Below, one piece after another: positions 6,165-13,922 of a DNA stretch of 34,657 nt. The notes under the pieces are model-generated. The model did no database searches. It was not told the origin of the DNA and was given only the letters and a program-made list of their open reading frames with translations. The stretch is from an uncultured Clostridia bacterium (GTDB lineage: Bacteria; Bacillota; Clostridia; Oscillospirales; Ruminococcaceae): contig CAMOKN010000020.1 of NCBI GenBank assembly GCA_946617595.1, forward strand, positions 1 through 34,657, written 5' to 3'. A program made the translations under genes and the position numbers. How positions within the stretch are numbered: position 1 is the stretch's first letter; each line of letters starts with the position of its first letter.

Positions 6165-6353
6165 ATGTCGCTTAACAAGGCAATCAAGTATGGGAAGGAG
6201 CACCGCCGTCAATATGTAGGTGCCAAAAATGTATCTCCGCATTGCCGCAATCACGGCGGCTGCTATCATTGCTTGGAAAATCGTATGTACAAGCTGCGCA
6301 AGACTGTTGATGCGGTGGAAAGTAAAGTCAAAGACGAGATGCTCAATAAATAA
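6165..6353 (+). CDS. Small basic Cys-containing phage-type protein
   Basis: This 62-residue basic protein has the pattern SLNKAIKYGKEHRRQY followed by CRNHGGCYHCLENRMYKLRK. Short proteins with a CRNHGxCxxCxxNR core are common in clostridial prophages and integrative elements; their role is unknown, though the cysteines suggest a small zinc-binding or nucleic-acid-binding unit. GAGG precedes the start at usual spacing. Confidence 0.75.
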   Translation: MSLNKAIKYGKEHRRQYVGAKNVSPHCRNHGGCYHCLENRMYKLRKTVDAVESKVKDEMLNK

Positions 6354-6377
6354 TCAGGTTTGAAAGGATATGGAAAT

Positions 6378-6605
6378 ATGCTTCAGAACGACAGGGAAAG
6401 AAATTATGCAAGAGGGTACGCTAAGGGTTTTGCCATAGGATTTATTGGAACACTCATAAACGGCGTAGGTGACGGCTTGATCTCGGCGGAACAGGCTATC
6501 AGTGAGCTTAATGGCATTTTGGACGATTATGAAAAAAAGATAATATCTATCGAAAGATTTGGTGCTATCGTCGTTGATCCTGAAGATATTAAGGACGAAG
6601 CGTGA
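6378..6605 (+). CDS. Small unknown protein with glycine-rich helix
   Basis: This 75-residue protein begins MLQNDRERNYARGYAKGFAIGFIGTLIN, a Gly/Ala-patterned amphipathic segment resembling the tails of some mobile-element nucleases and phage proteins, then an acidic second half. The ATG at 6378 follows AAAGGATATGG; the ORF-track start at 6360 is a TTG upstream of that ribosome site. It lies 24 bases after the preceding gene and is probably co-transcribed. Function is not recognised. Confidence 0.55.
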   Translation: MLQNDRERNYARGYAKGFAIGFIGTLINGVGDGLISAEQAISELNGILDDYEKKIISIERFGAIVVDPEDIKDEA

Positions 6606-6717
6606 CAAGCCTATATATAACTGTCTGAGATTTGTTTAAGACGTTGCAAGAATGCATAAAAATGCATCCTGCCAGCTCTTTGCTTTTGGAGATGATTCAC
6701 AAATTTTCATAAAAGGC

Positions 6718-6746
6718 TTGACTCTTTTTCAAAATGGCCATATAAT
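6718..6746 (+). promoter_or_regulatory. Putative sigma-A promoter of the SNF2 helicase leader
   Basis: TTGACT (6718-6723) and TATAAT (6741-6746) are separated by 17 bases. It is the only clear promoter before the helicase gene, more than 230 bases upstream of its start, so the transcript has a long leader. Confidence 0.75.
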
Positions 6747-6752
6747 ACACAT

Positions 6753-6946
6753 GTACCCGCCAATGGAATAATGAAGATTAGGAACTGGCAGATCAACTGT
6801 CATCGGAATTAAGAAATAAAAGAAGCAAATTGTAAAAAGGCGGGGTCAAGTTAGACCAATGCGTAAGTATTGGTTAGTTTGATCTTGGTGCGGTTTGCTT
6901 TTTTAGACTATATAAGCCGACTGCACCATAGCAGCCGGCTTTTTTC
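6753..6946 (+). ncRNA. Candidate structured leader or small RNA before the SNF2 gene
   Basis: From the predicted start site the leader holds a composite stem: AAGCAAA (6823-6829) with TTTGCTT (6894-6900) closes a region containing GGTCAA/TTGATC (6844-6849 and 679-84 of the same block, 6879-6884) and ACCAAT/ATTGGT (6855-6860 with 6869-6874). A six-base T run ends it at 6904. A second hairpin with T run follows at 6915-6945. No coding frame is evident. Two successive terminators between promoter and gene suggest an attenuated leader or a separate small RNA. Confidence 0.45.
6915..6945 (+). terminator. Second terminator in the SNF2 leader
   Basis: AGCCGACTGC (6915-6924) pairs with GCAGCCGGCT (6931-6940) with one mismatch, followed by six Ts. 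It lies only 34 bases before the helicase start codon, so expression of the helicase requires read-through or an unseen promoter. Confidence 0.75.
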
Positions 6947-6978
6947 GTCGTCGGTTTAATCGGAAGGAAGTGACTAAA

Positions 6979-8397
6979 ATGGCGAAAAATAAAAACAGCA
7001 TTAGAAGTAAGCTGTATTCATTTCAGCTCCTTTGTTTGGAGTTCGTTCTCAGGGTTCTTGCCGTGGGTTGCGGAGCCGCTCTTTTGCTTGATATGGGGCT
7101 CGGTAAAACAATTATTTCCCTTGCGGTCATCAGTGAATTGTTTAAGAAGTCGCAGATCCGTAAGGTGCTCATTGTATGTCCGAACACTTTGCTCAAATTG
7201 TGGGAGCGCGAAACGGAGAAGTTTGCGGATTTTCCCTATAAGTTTGTCATTGTACACGGAAGCAAGGAAAAAAAGAACAGATTGCTGCGGGAAGCGGCAG
7301 AATATGATGACCCGAATGTTTTGATGATCATGGCAATAAGCTACGACAGTATGCGAAATTATGTCACAGAGCTGATCAAATATGCCCCCGACATGATCAT
7401 CGCAGACGAGGGGCACAAAATGAAAGACAAAAGGACTATGCAAAGTCAATGTATGCATATGCTTGGCGACGCTGCAAGATATAAGCTGCTACTTACCGGC
7501 ACGCCAATATGCAATGACGAAAGGGACATCTGGAGTCAGTATAGGTTCCTTGATAGCTCCGTTTTTGGTGACTATTTTTCGTTCTGGCGCAGATATTTTT
7601 TTAAATCCGGAACGTATGAAATATGTTTTAAATCAGAAATGAAGGAGGATCTCAGGGAAAATATTTTTAGCATCGGAATTCGTCTGGAAAAAAAGGAATG
7701 TCTCGATTTACCGGGAATAACTTATACGGAAATTCCAGTTGTATTAGAACCGTCGGCAATGAAGGAATACAAACGCTTGTGGTATGATAGAATGCTGAAG
7801 TTTACTAACGATTCTATAGTTTCTCCCAAAAATATCTTAACTGAACTGCTTCGGCTTTCTCAGTTCACGGGCGGTTTTGTGACCGATGAAAACGGTCGTT
7901 CGGTATCCGTCAGCAAAGCAAAACTGAACGCATTGAGCGAGTTGCTTGATTCTATCCACGAAGAAAAACATAAAGTGGTTGTAATAGCGCGTTTTGTTCC
8001 CGAACTAATTGCTATAGAGAAGCTTTTGGAGAAAAAAGGCGTTGATTACGCTCGCTATCGAGGGGAAATATCAAATGCTGAAAGAATCAAAGGTTTGAAT
8101 AAATTTGATGATGATCCCGAATGCAAGGTTCTGGTCGCACAGCTTCAGACCGTAGGTCTCGGATTGAATCTTACTGTTGCGAGCAAGATAATATTCTACT
8201 CGCTTAGCTACTCTGCCGCAGATTATAACCAGTGTAGAGACAGGATATATCGTATAGGGCAGACGGAAACGTGTCAGTGCTTTCATCTTGTGGCTCAAGA
8301 TACCATAGATGAGGATATTCTTTATGCAATCGCGAACAAGGAATCGCTGGCTCACCACATTATCGACAAATATGGATTGAAAGTTAAATCTGCCTAA
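6979..8397 (+). CDS. SNF2-family DEAD/DEAH-box helicase
   Basis: This 472-residue protein is a compact Swi2/Snf2 ATPase that would translocate on double-stranded DNA. Motif I is LDMGLGKT (about residue 38), motif II DEGHK (about 142), motif III LLTGTP (about 171), and motif VI is in QCRDRIYRIGQT (about 415). Almost nothing lies outside the two RecA-like lobes, so it is the short form common in phages and integrative elements. The ATG at 6979 is chosen because GGAAGGAA lies nine bases before it; the GTG at 6970 would abut that site. The 3' end has a decayed copy at 9214-9290. Its partner and task are not shown; phage replication or defence are both possible. Confidence 0.92.
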   Translation: MAKNKNSIRSKLYSFQLLCLEFVLRVLAVGCGAALLLDMGLGKTIISLAVISELFKKSQIRKVLIVCPNTLLKLWERETEKFADFPYKFVIVHGSKEKKNRLLREAAEYDDPNVLMIMAISYDSMRNYVTELIKYAPDMIIADEGHKMKDKRTMQSQCMHMLGDAARYKLLLTGTPICNDERDIWSQYRFLDSSVFGDYFSFWRRYFFKSGTYEICFKSEMKEDLRENIFSIGIRLEKKECLDLPGITYTEIPVVLEPSAMKEYKRLWYDRMLKFTNDSIVSPKNILTELLRLSQFTGGFVTDENGRSVSVSKAKLNALSELLDSIHEEKHKVVVIARFVPELIAIEKLLEKKGVDYARYRGEISNAERIKGLNKFDDDPECKVLVAQLQTVGLGLNLTVASKIIFYSLSYSAADYNQCRDRIYRIGQTETCQCFHLVAQDTIDEDILYAIANKESLAHHIIDKYGLKVKSA

Positions 8398-8412
8398 TAA
8401 ACGCGAATAAGA
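8335..8412 (+). repeat. Direct repeat, copy 1 (helicase 3' end)
   Basis: These 78 bases, covering the last 21 codons of the helicase and its downstream flank, recur at 9214-9290 with about ten differences by hand alignment (near 87% identity), including a one-base deletion. Confidence 0.85.
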
Positions 8413-8434
8413 ATAATATCGTTATTGAACGATG

Positions 8435-8462
8435 AAAGGCTGCTTTCGGGCAGCCTTTTTTT
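8435..8462 (+). terminator. Terminator of the helicase gene
   Basis: AAGGCTGC pairs with GCAGCCTT around a TTTCGG loop and is followed by a seven-base T run. Confidence 0.85.
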
Positions 8463-8497
8463 GTGGGCTGAATAAGGGTTTATCCCATAATGGGTAT

Positions 8498-8809
8498 TTA
8501 TTTATTCAAGTCTTTTATAACTTCCAGAATATGAACAGACTTTTCGTAGCTGAGCTTTTGTATCTCTGCTATGATCTCTGATGAGAGTTTTGGGCTGTCG
8601 ATGCCAAAATCAAAGAATTCTTTGGGCGTGATCCCAAAGTAATCGCATATATAGAAGAATCCGGTCATTGACGGCATTGCCTTATGATTTTCAATTTTAT
8701 TGATATAACTTTCACTCTGACCTAAGGATAAGCTCATATCGCGAGCAGATACACCTTTGATTTGCCTCAGTTGAGTAAGTCTTGCGGCGAATTCGTTATC
8801 TTCCATCAT
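8498..8809 (-). CDS. XRE-family transcriptional regulator
   Basis: This is a Cro/C1-type DNA-binding protein of about 103 residues. The helix-turn-helix is LRQIKGVSARDMSLSLGQSESYINKIENHKAMPSMTGFFYICDYFGI near the N-terminus, and the C-terminal helices (IIAEIQKLSYEKSVHILEVIKDL) may dimerise. It is divergent from the promoter at 8877-8905 and probably controls that promoter and its own gene. The GTG at 8818 is possible, but the ATG at 8809 has GAGTGA in front. Confidence 0.9.
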   Translation of the reverse strand: MMEDNEFAARLTQLRQIKGVSARDMSLSLGQSESYINKIENHKAMPSMTGFFYICDYFGITPKEFFDFGIDSPKLSSEIIAEIQKLSYEKSVHILEVIKDLNK

Positions 8810-8876
8810 TATGATCACTCATGAATATTATATCATATATTTTTCTGATTATAGGGAAAATAATTCTATAAATATC

Positions 8877-8905
8877 TTGAAATAAATCATAAAAGGATAT
8901 ATAAT
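8877..8905 (+). promoter_or_regulatory. Putative sigma-A promoter of the zinc-finger gene
   Basis: TTGAAA (8877-8882) and TATAAT (8900-8905) are 17 bases apart in an AT-rich region between the divergent XRE gene and the damaged zinc-finger gene. Confidence 0.65.
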
Positions 8906-9018
8906 ATAAAATGTGTGGAATTAAAAGATGTGATTTTGAATGAAAGCCAATTATGCCTGTCATTCTGAGTTGCCTAAAAGCAGATTAGGCTAAGATCATC
9001 AAAACCGAGGTAATTCTA

Positions 9019-9225
9019 TGCCCCTGCTGTATGGAAACGCACGAAGTTCAAACTGTTGAGTATATGGACAAGACCGTATATAACGGTGTAGAGTTAGAAA
9101 CGGACACAATAAGCTGCTATTGCAGCTTGGCTGATGCTTATTTCGAGGTCGATGAGATCATCTCGCGTAATTATCGCGTGCTGGGTGAGACATATATACT
9201 TTACGTGATTGTAAACAAGGAATAG
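9019..9225 (+). pseudogene. YgiT/MqsA-like zinc-finger protein without a start codon
   Basis: Read in frame from 9019, the sequence gives CPCCMETHEVQTVEYMDKTVYNG, then CYCSLADAYFEVDEIISRNYRVLGE. This resembles small YgiT/MqsA-type zinc-finger proteins, which start with MCPxC. A ribosome site (GAGG) and ATG (9018) sit directly in front but two bases out of frame: ATGCCCC is present where ATGTGCCCC would restore the frame. The ORF-track start at 9031 cuts off the zinc ligands and has no ribosome site. The last residues (LYVIVNKE) derive from the end of a helicase gene copy. Two-base loss or a sequencing error would both explain it. Confidence 0.55.
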
Positions 9226-9290
9226 CTGGTCATCATATTATTGGCAAATATAGATTGAAAGTTAAATTTGCCTGATAAACGCAAATAAGA
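9214..9290 (+). repeat. Direct repeat, copy 2 (decayed helicase 3' end)
   Basis: This matches 8335-8412 at about 87% identity by hand alignment. A C-to-A change creates the TAG that ends the zinc-finger frame, and a one-base deletion follows. It is the remnant of a second SNF2 gene or the product of recombination around the XRE/zinc-finger pair. Confidence 0.85.
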
Positions 9291-9330
9291 GAATTATCTT
9301 TCGTTTTTTACTTAACAGTAAATAAATTCA

Positions 9331-9358
9331 AAAGGCGCTGCCGTTCAGACAACGCCTC
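9331..9358 (-). terminator. Terminator of the KaiC-like/PPDK-type gene
   Basis: On the minus strand AGGCGTTG pairs imperfectly with CAGCGCCT and runs into TTTT, beginning a few bases after the stop of the gene at 9367. Confidence 0.6.
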
Positions 9359-9366
9359 TCTTGATC

Positions 9367-11937
9367 TCACATCGTTATCAGCAGATGTCCGCTTGTAACG
9401 TCGTTATACACCATGCAGTCCCTGCCGCTGACATCGTACACCTTCACGATACCGGCAAGCTCGTTTTCGCTGTCAAATTCAGATGTTATGTCTGTGCAGC
9501 CCGCCAACCGCTCCGGCGAATAGTGCAGCGTCTTTTCATTGCAGAACACGGCGGTGTAGAGTATTCCGGCTTCCACAAGATCCTGGAAAATATGACTGCC
9601 GTAGGAGAGCTCCGGATTATATCCTGCTTTGGTCTCCTCGACTTCGCAGATAATGCTGAATTCGCTGATATCCGCGAAAGCTGTCGGCACTCCCAGCTCC
9701 GGCGACGACGTACCCACGCGCCCCGGAACTATCAGCATCATGTGCTTATCCTTTCCGCGGAAGTGCCAGTTTATCTTCCCGACAAGGCTTGCGACAGCGG
9801 TCTTTTTATTGTACGGCATATCGTAATATTTCACTGGGTCAACATACACGATGATATCGAGCTTTGCTGTGCGGGATATACCCATTGACGCGCCGACGCT
9901 TTCGAGCAGGATATTCTGCCGAGGGATATTCTCCGGTATCGGCATGCCGCCCGTGCTGTTCATCACCTGCAAGGGGCGGCATTGCAGCAGGTCAATGGAA
10001 TACTCGCCGTTGTCCGAGATGTTAATTGTGAACTCAATATCCACGGGATTCCCGTACTCTTGCTGTATACACTGCATCAGGCGGCGCATACGGTCCATTA
10101 TCTCCTTGTTTTCGACTATGCCCTTGCAGGATATAAACCGCACGTCCTGCCGCCTTCCCATTTCACGAAGCCGGCTTTCTGCGTCAAAGTCGTGTTCAAG
10201 CAGGAGCTTTCCCACATACTTCGGAATGACCGGCTCGATAACACGAAGCGGTAACTGCTCGATATTCCGGGCGATAACATTTACGGCTTCGGTGTTTCCC
10301 TGTGAGAACTTGTGCCGGTCTGCGGAAGAAGTATGTGTCGTGCGTTCGGGCATATCAAGGCTGACGATACGAGGATAGGAGCCTTCCTTGCGGTCAACTG
10401 CCGATGTTCCCAGCCCCATAACGAGCCGCAGCATACCCGCCGACGGGTCGGAGCTTTGCAGTATGCGGTACGGGCTGTAGGAGTAGCCCACACCCGCCGC
10501 GCAGGGCATATAATAATCGCCGTAGTATGACCCGGAGACCCGCTGTACCAACAGCGCCATCTGCTCATCGCGCTTGTCAAGTCCGCGGCGCTTGCGATAG
10601 TCCAGCGCTGACAGGCTCATAGAGCTTGCATAAACTGTCTTTATTGCGGTTTCAAGCTCGGCGAGACGCTCCTCGGGTGTTCCTCTGTTCGGGCAGAACA
10701 CCGACTCGTACTTGCCCGCAAAGGCATTCCCGAATCCGTCCTCAAGAATACTGCTGGAACGGACGATATACGGGTCATTTCCGTAATACTCGATGATGTG
10801 AGTGAACTGCTCACGCATTATGTCGGAGAAGCTGCCGTTCAGCAGTCTGTCAGCGAACTCGTCCGCGAGGGTGAAATACCCCTCGTCGGTGCGCTGCTTT
10901 ACGCGAAGCTCCCAGAAGCCGTTGTCAACGATGTATGTGTAGTACACATCAGAACCGACATAGAACGAATCGTGGGGCTCGATGACCTCCGCAATGTCGG
11001 GCTCGTTGTTCCGGATTATCGCGCGTGCAAGCAGCATACCGCAGGCTTTTCCACCAATCATTCCCGTGCCGATCATGTGGTCGCGGACTGCAAAATAATC
11101 CTCCGGCGTGAAGTTACGCTTTATCATATCGCGCATTTTTTCGTCGCGGCTCATTATGATATTGCACATACGGCTGCACTCTTCGCTCACGTCCTCACCT
11201 CTGCGGTATTCCCGTTTGACGTGGTTGAAGAACCTGTCCCAGGAGTCGATGTAGCGTTCGTCAGTCGCTCTCTGGGCGTTGCCCATTGTGTAGTAGAACC
11301 TGCTCGATCTCACGCCGTCAAGTATCGGTCTGTACTCACCTGTAGCAGGTTCGTAGGTATGCGGAAGGAACATTGTGCCGGAGTTCCTGTCATGCACTTT
11401 TTCGGGTCGGATATAGTAATTCCTTTTGTCGGAATATACATCAAGAAATATCTGTGCTGTACCGAGTATTTTATTTACCGAACCGAGCGAGTGTTTTCCG
11501 CGTTTTATCGGGAAGTACGAAACACAGTCAGGCGAGGACAGAAACGGTGCTGTCACCTTGAAAAAGTTGCCCATCATAAGGTCTGTCGCCCAAGCTGTCT
11601 GTAATTCGGAAAGGCAGTCGAAAATATAGAAGACCTCTCTGCCTTCCTTTTCAATGACATTATGAATGTCCGCGGCGAATGTCTCGAACCTGTGAGAAAG
11701 CGGTATCAGAACCCTTTTTATTTCCGTGAAGTAACCGGTCAGCGGCTCGGTGTCCGCATAACGAAGATAAACGATGCTGCGTTTATCGCGCATCGCCTGT
11801 GCAATGAACGGCGTCACGAATGTCCGGAATTCCGATAACTCCGATATCCTCCACACCACGTTATCGCCCAGCCGTATGCTGTCGAGTGCCGTGTCCATTT
11901 CGGGAATGCCCGAGTTTATCCTGTCAAATGCTGCCAT
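9367..11937 (-). CDS. KaiC-like domain plus PPDK-type ATP-grasp protein
   Basis: This 856-residue protein opens with a RadA/KaiC-like segment (FDRINSGIPEMDTALDSIRLGD), but the Walker A position reads ISELSEFRTF, so that domain probably cannot hydrolyse ATP. From about residue 295 comes a PEP-synthase/PPDK N-terminal ATP-grasp domain: MIGGKACGMLLARAI, PYIVRSSSILEDGFGNAFAGKYESVF, LLVQRVSG and, at the end, DIEFTI...DLLQCRPLQ. The phosphohistidine domain (TSGG-TCH) and PEP-binding barrel of true PEP synthase are missing; about 150 unassigned residues replace them. It is thus an ATP-dependent enzyme of unknown substrate. The ATG at 11937 (GTGAGG before it) is preferred over 11967. It is monocistronic with its own promoter and leader hairpin. 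Confidence 0.85.
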   Translation of the reverse strand: MAAFDRINSGIPEMDTALDSIRLGDNVVWRISELSEFRTFVTPFIAQAMRDKRSIVYLRYADTEPLTGYFTEIKRVLIPLSHRFETFAADIHNVIEKEGREVFYIFDCLSELQTAWATDLMMGNFFKVTAPFLSSPDCVSYFPIKRGKHSLGSVNKILGTAQIFLDVYSDKRNYYIRPEKVHDRNSGTMFLPHTYEPATGEYRPILDGVRSSRFYYTMGNAQRATDERYIDSWDRFFNHVKREYRRGEDVSEECSRMCNIIMSRDEKMRDMIKRNFTPEDYFAVRDHMIGTGMIGGKACGMLLARAIIRNNEPDIAEVIEPHDSFYVGSDVYYTYIVDNGFWELRVKQRTDEGYFTLADEFADRLLNGSFSDIMREQFTHIIEYYGNDPYIVRSSSILEDGFGNAFAGKYESVFCPNRGTPEERLAELETAIKTVYASSMSLSALDYRKRRGLDKRDEQMALLVQRVSGSYYGDYYMPCAAGVGYSYSPYRILQSSDPSAGMLRLVMGLGTSAVDRKEGSYPRIVSLDMPERTTHTSSADRHKFSQGNTEAVNVIARNIEQLPLRVIEPVIPKYVGKLLLEHDFDAESRLREMGRRQDVRFISCKGIVENKEIMDRMRRLMQCIQQEYGNPVDIEFTINISDNGEYSIDLLQCRPLQVMNSTGGMPIPENIPRQNILLESVGASMGISRTAKLDIIVYVDPVKYYDMPYNKKTAVASLVGKINWHFRGKDKHMMLIVPGRVGTSSPELGVPTAFADISEFSIICEVEETKAGYNPELSYGSHIFQDLVEAGILYTAVFCNEKTLHYSPERLAGCTDITSEFDSENELAGIVKVYDVSGRDCMVYNDVTSGHLLITM

Positions 11938-11959
11938 ATCAAACCTCACAAATAAACAT

Positions 11960-12000
11960 AATGGCACTGAAATAACACTTTTGTTATTTTCAGCGCCATT
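11960..12000 (-). promoter_or_regulatory. Leader hairpin of the PPDK-type gene
   Basis: On the minus strand AATGGCGCTGAAAATAAC pairs with GTTATTTCAGTGCCATT around a six-base loop, starting about 11 bases after the -10 box. Similar hairpins with GGCGCTG or GGCGTC in the 5' arm lie at 12240-12271 and 24412-24442. Confidence 0.6.
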
Positions 12001-12010
12001 GCCTTTTTAT

Positions 12011-12039
12011 ATTGTAGCATACGGAAAAATTTTTGTCAA
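12011..12039 (-). promoter_or_regulatory. Sigma-A promoter of the PPDK-type gene
   Basis: Minus-strand TTGACA (12039-12034) and TACAAT (12016-12011) are 17 bases apart, directly upstream of the leader hairpin. Confidence 0.8.
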
Positions 12040-12194
12040 TAAAGAATTGTGCTGCTGCCTTATTCGCCCGACACAAAGACTGTGCCAGAGCCTAATATTT
12101 GCAAGAATAGAATTTAAATTATTCATAAATTGCCCGTTTTTATTTGCTCGGTGTTGATTTGTTTGTACAGAAATCACATAAATTGCCGTTTGCG

Positions 12195-12223
12195 TTGACA
12201 ACCACAAATCGACTTGATATAAT
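12195..12223 (+). promoter_or_regulatory. Consensus sigma-A promoter of the pyrimidine operon
   Basis: TTGACA (12195-12200), a 17-base spacer and TATAAT (12218-12223) form an ideal promoter 75 bases before the transporter ATPase gene. Control must act on this promoter or on the leader hairpin just after it, for example through the PucR regulator encoded in the operon. Confidence 0.85.
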
Positions 12224-12239
12224 TGAAACATAGAAAGCG

Positions 12240-12271
12240 AGAGGACAATGGCGTCAATGCTATTGTTCTCT
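12240..12271 (+). promoter_or_regulatory. Leader hairpin of the pyrimidine operon
   Basis: AGAGGACAATGGC (12240-12252) pairs with GCTATTGTTCTCT (12259-12271) around the six-base loop GTCAAT, with a short T run after it. It could be an attenuator or a 5'-stabilising stem. Confidence 0.55.
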
Positions 12272-12298
12272 TTTGCATAAGTCAGAAGGTGAACGGAT

Positions 12299-13084
12299 AT
12301 GAATGTTGAAAGAATAAAAAATGCAGAAATTATGCTTGACAATGTCGGAATGACATACGATGCGGCAGACGGCAAGAAAGTACAGGCGCTCACAAGCGTT
12401 ACAATGGATATACAAAAAGGCGAGTTCATCTCTTTGCTCGGACCGTCGGGCTGCGGCAAGACAACGCTTCTGCGCATAATCGCTGACCTTTTGCAGCCTA
12501 CCTCCGGTAAAGTGCTGATAGGCGGTGAAACCCCGAAAGAAGCCCGTCTGAAGCGCAAGTACGGAATGGTATTCCAGAGTGCGGTGCTGTACGACTGGCG
12601 AACTGTGATAAAGAACATCGAGCTTCCGCTTGAGATAATACACGAAGGCAAGGCAGAACGCCGCGAGCGTGCTGTAAAAATGCTTGATCTTGTCGGTCTC
12701 TCGGAGTTTGCGAACCATTACCCGAGACAATTATCGGGCGGTATGCAGCAAAGAGTTGGTATAGCACGGGCGCTGGCATTGCAGCCGGAGATACTGCTTA
12801 TGGACGAACCGTTTTCGGCGCTTGATGAGTTCACGCGAGAAAAGCTGCACATAGATCTGCTTAAAATCTGGCGAAAGACGAACAAGACGATAATCTTCGT
12901 CACACACAACATTTCCGAGTCGGTATTCCTTTCCGACAGGGTGTGCGTACTCTCACCCCACCCGGGCAGGCTCTCCGCGGTGATCGACATTGATCTGCCG
13001 CGACCAAGAACTATGGAGATAAGAGACACACCCGAATTTACCGCGCTTGTGGCAAAGGTTAGGAACAGCTTTGAGGGAGTTTAG
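12299..13084 (+). CDS. ABC transporter ATP-binding protein, nitrate/taurine type
   Basis: This 261-residue ATPase powers the importer formed with the next three genes. Walker A is GPSGCGKTT (about residue 50), Q-loop FQSAVLYDW, signature LSGGMQQR (about 143), Walker B ILLMDEPFSALDE (about 165) and the switch histidine is in FVTHN. The sequence is of the TauB/SsuB/ThiZ class. It is the first gene of the operon. Pyrimidine transporters of this class sit beside dihydropyrimidinase genes in other bacteria, so uptake of uracil, thymine or a reduced pyrimidine is the best inference. Confidence 0.93.
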   Translation: MNVERIKNAEIMLDNVGMTYDAADGKKVQALTSVTMDIQKGEFISLLGPSGCGKTTLLRIIADLLQPTSGKVLIGGETPKEARLKRKYGMVFQSAVLYDWRTVIKNIELPLEIIHEGKAERRERAVKMLDLVGLSEFANHYPRQLSGGMQQRVGIARALALQPEILLMDEPFSALDEFTREKLHIDLLKIWRKTNKTIIFVTHNISESVFLSDRVCVLSPHPGRLSAVIDIDLPRPRTMEIRDTPEFTALVAKVRNSFEGV

Positions 13085-13096
13085 GAGCTGATATGA

Positions 13097-13918
13097 ATGA
13101 AAGCAATCAGAAAAATAGTCAACAGCAAGGCGTTTGTAACGCTTGTATGGATCGCAGTAATTATCATTATATGGGAGATTTGCGCGGCGCGGGTAGCCGA
13201 GGTCAAGCGAACTCCCGAGAATGTTCTTCCGCATCTGAGCGGCGTTATTGATTCACTTACAAGCGACCGTAAGATAAACGGTTCGCAGACTGCACTCGGA
13301 ATGGTGCTTGAAAACGCGGGCGCAACTCTTTCCCGGGCGGCGGTGGGTTATGTCATCGGAATAGCGGCAGGATTCATACTTGCTCTGCTGATGAGTCTTT
13401 CGGGTATCATCGAAAAGATCGCGTTTCCGTATCTTATGCTGATCCAGCTTATACCGATACTCGGAATGGCACCGATAATCAACGCTATAACCGGTGATAT
13501 TGCAGTAAGCCGTATCGTGATAGCAGCGATACTCACGTTCTATCCTGTCGCTGCAAACACCCTTGCCGGGTTCAAAGCGGTACGCCGTGAAGCACACGAG
13601 CTGATGTACTCTTACGCGGCAAACAAACTCCAGCTTTATACGAAAACGATGATACCCGCCTGCATACCGTACTTTTTCACAGGGCTGAAAATATCGGCTC
13701 CTATGGCGATAACGGCGTCTATACTCGTAGATACTCTTCAAGGCGGTATCGGGCTTGGCTGTCTGCTTTCGCAGTCGCTCAAAGGCGCAATGACAAGATA
13801 TGTGTTCTGGGACATCGTATTTTTCAGCGCAGTTATCGGAATATTGAGCTTCTACATAATGGGGCTCATCGAGACGCTGCTCTGTCCGTACAAGAGACTC
13901 GAAAAGAAAGGAAGATGA
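13097..13918 (+). CDS. ABC transporter permease 1
   Basis: This 273-residue inner-membrane protein has about six hydrophobic helices, starting with AFVTLVWIAVIIIIWEICA. The coupling loop that contacts the ATPase is seen around FKAVRREAHELMYSYAANKLQLYTKTMIPACIPYFFTGLKIS (about residue 160-200), the EAA-type motif of binding-protein-dependent permeases. It pairs with the following permease as a heterodimer. The 12-base gap from the ATPase gene and the downstream order fit one operon. Confidence 0.92.
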   Translation: MKAIRKIVNSKAFVTLVWIAVIIIIWEICAARVAEVKRTPENVLPHLSGVIDSLTSDRKINGSQTALGMVLENAGATLSRAAVGYVIGIAAGFILALLMSLSGIIEKIAFPYLMLIQLIPILGMAPIINAITGDIAVSRIVIAAILTFYPVAANTLAGFKAVRREAHELMYSYAANKLQLYTKTMIPACIPYFFTGLKISAPMAITASILVDTLQGGIGLGCLLSQSLKGAMTRYVFWDIVFFSAVIGILSFYIMGLIETLLCPYKRLEKKGR

Positions 13919-13922
13919 GCGT

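Noticed and set aside
9361-11604. Plus-strand ORFs of 175 and 268 codons (9361-9888, 9851-10378, 10798-11604)
   Set aside because: They lie antisense to the well-supported 856-residue gene, have no ribosome sites and give compositionally odd proteins rich in His, Val and Arg; they are shadows.
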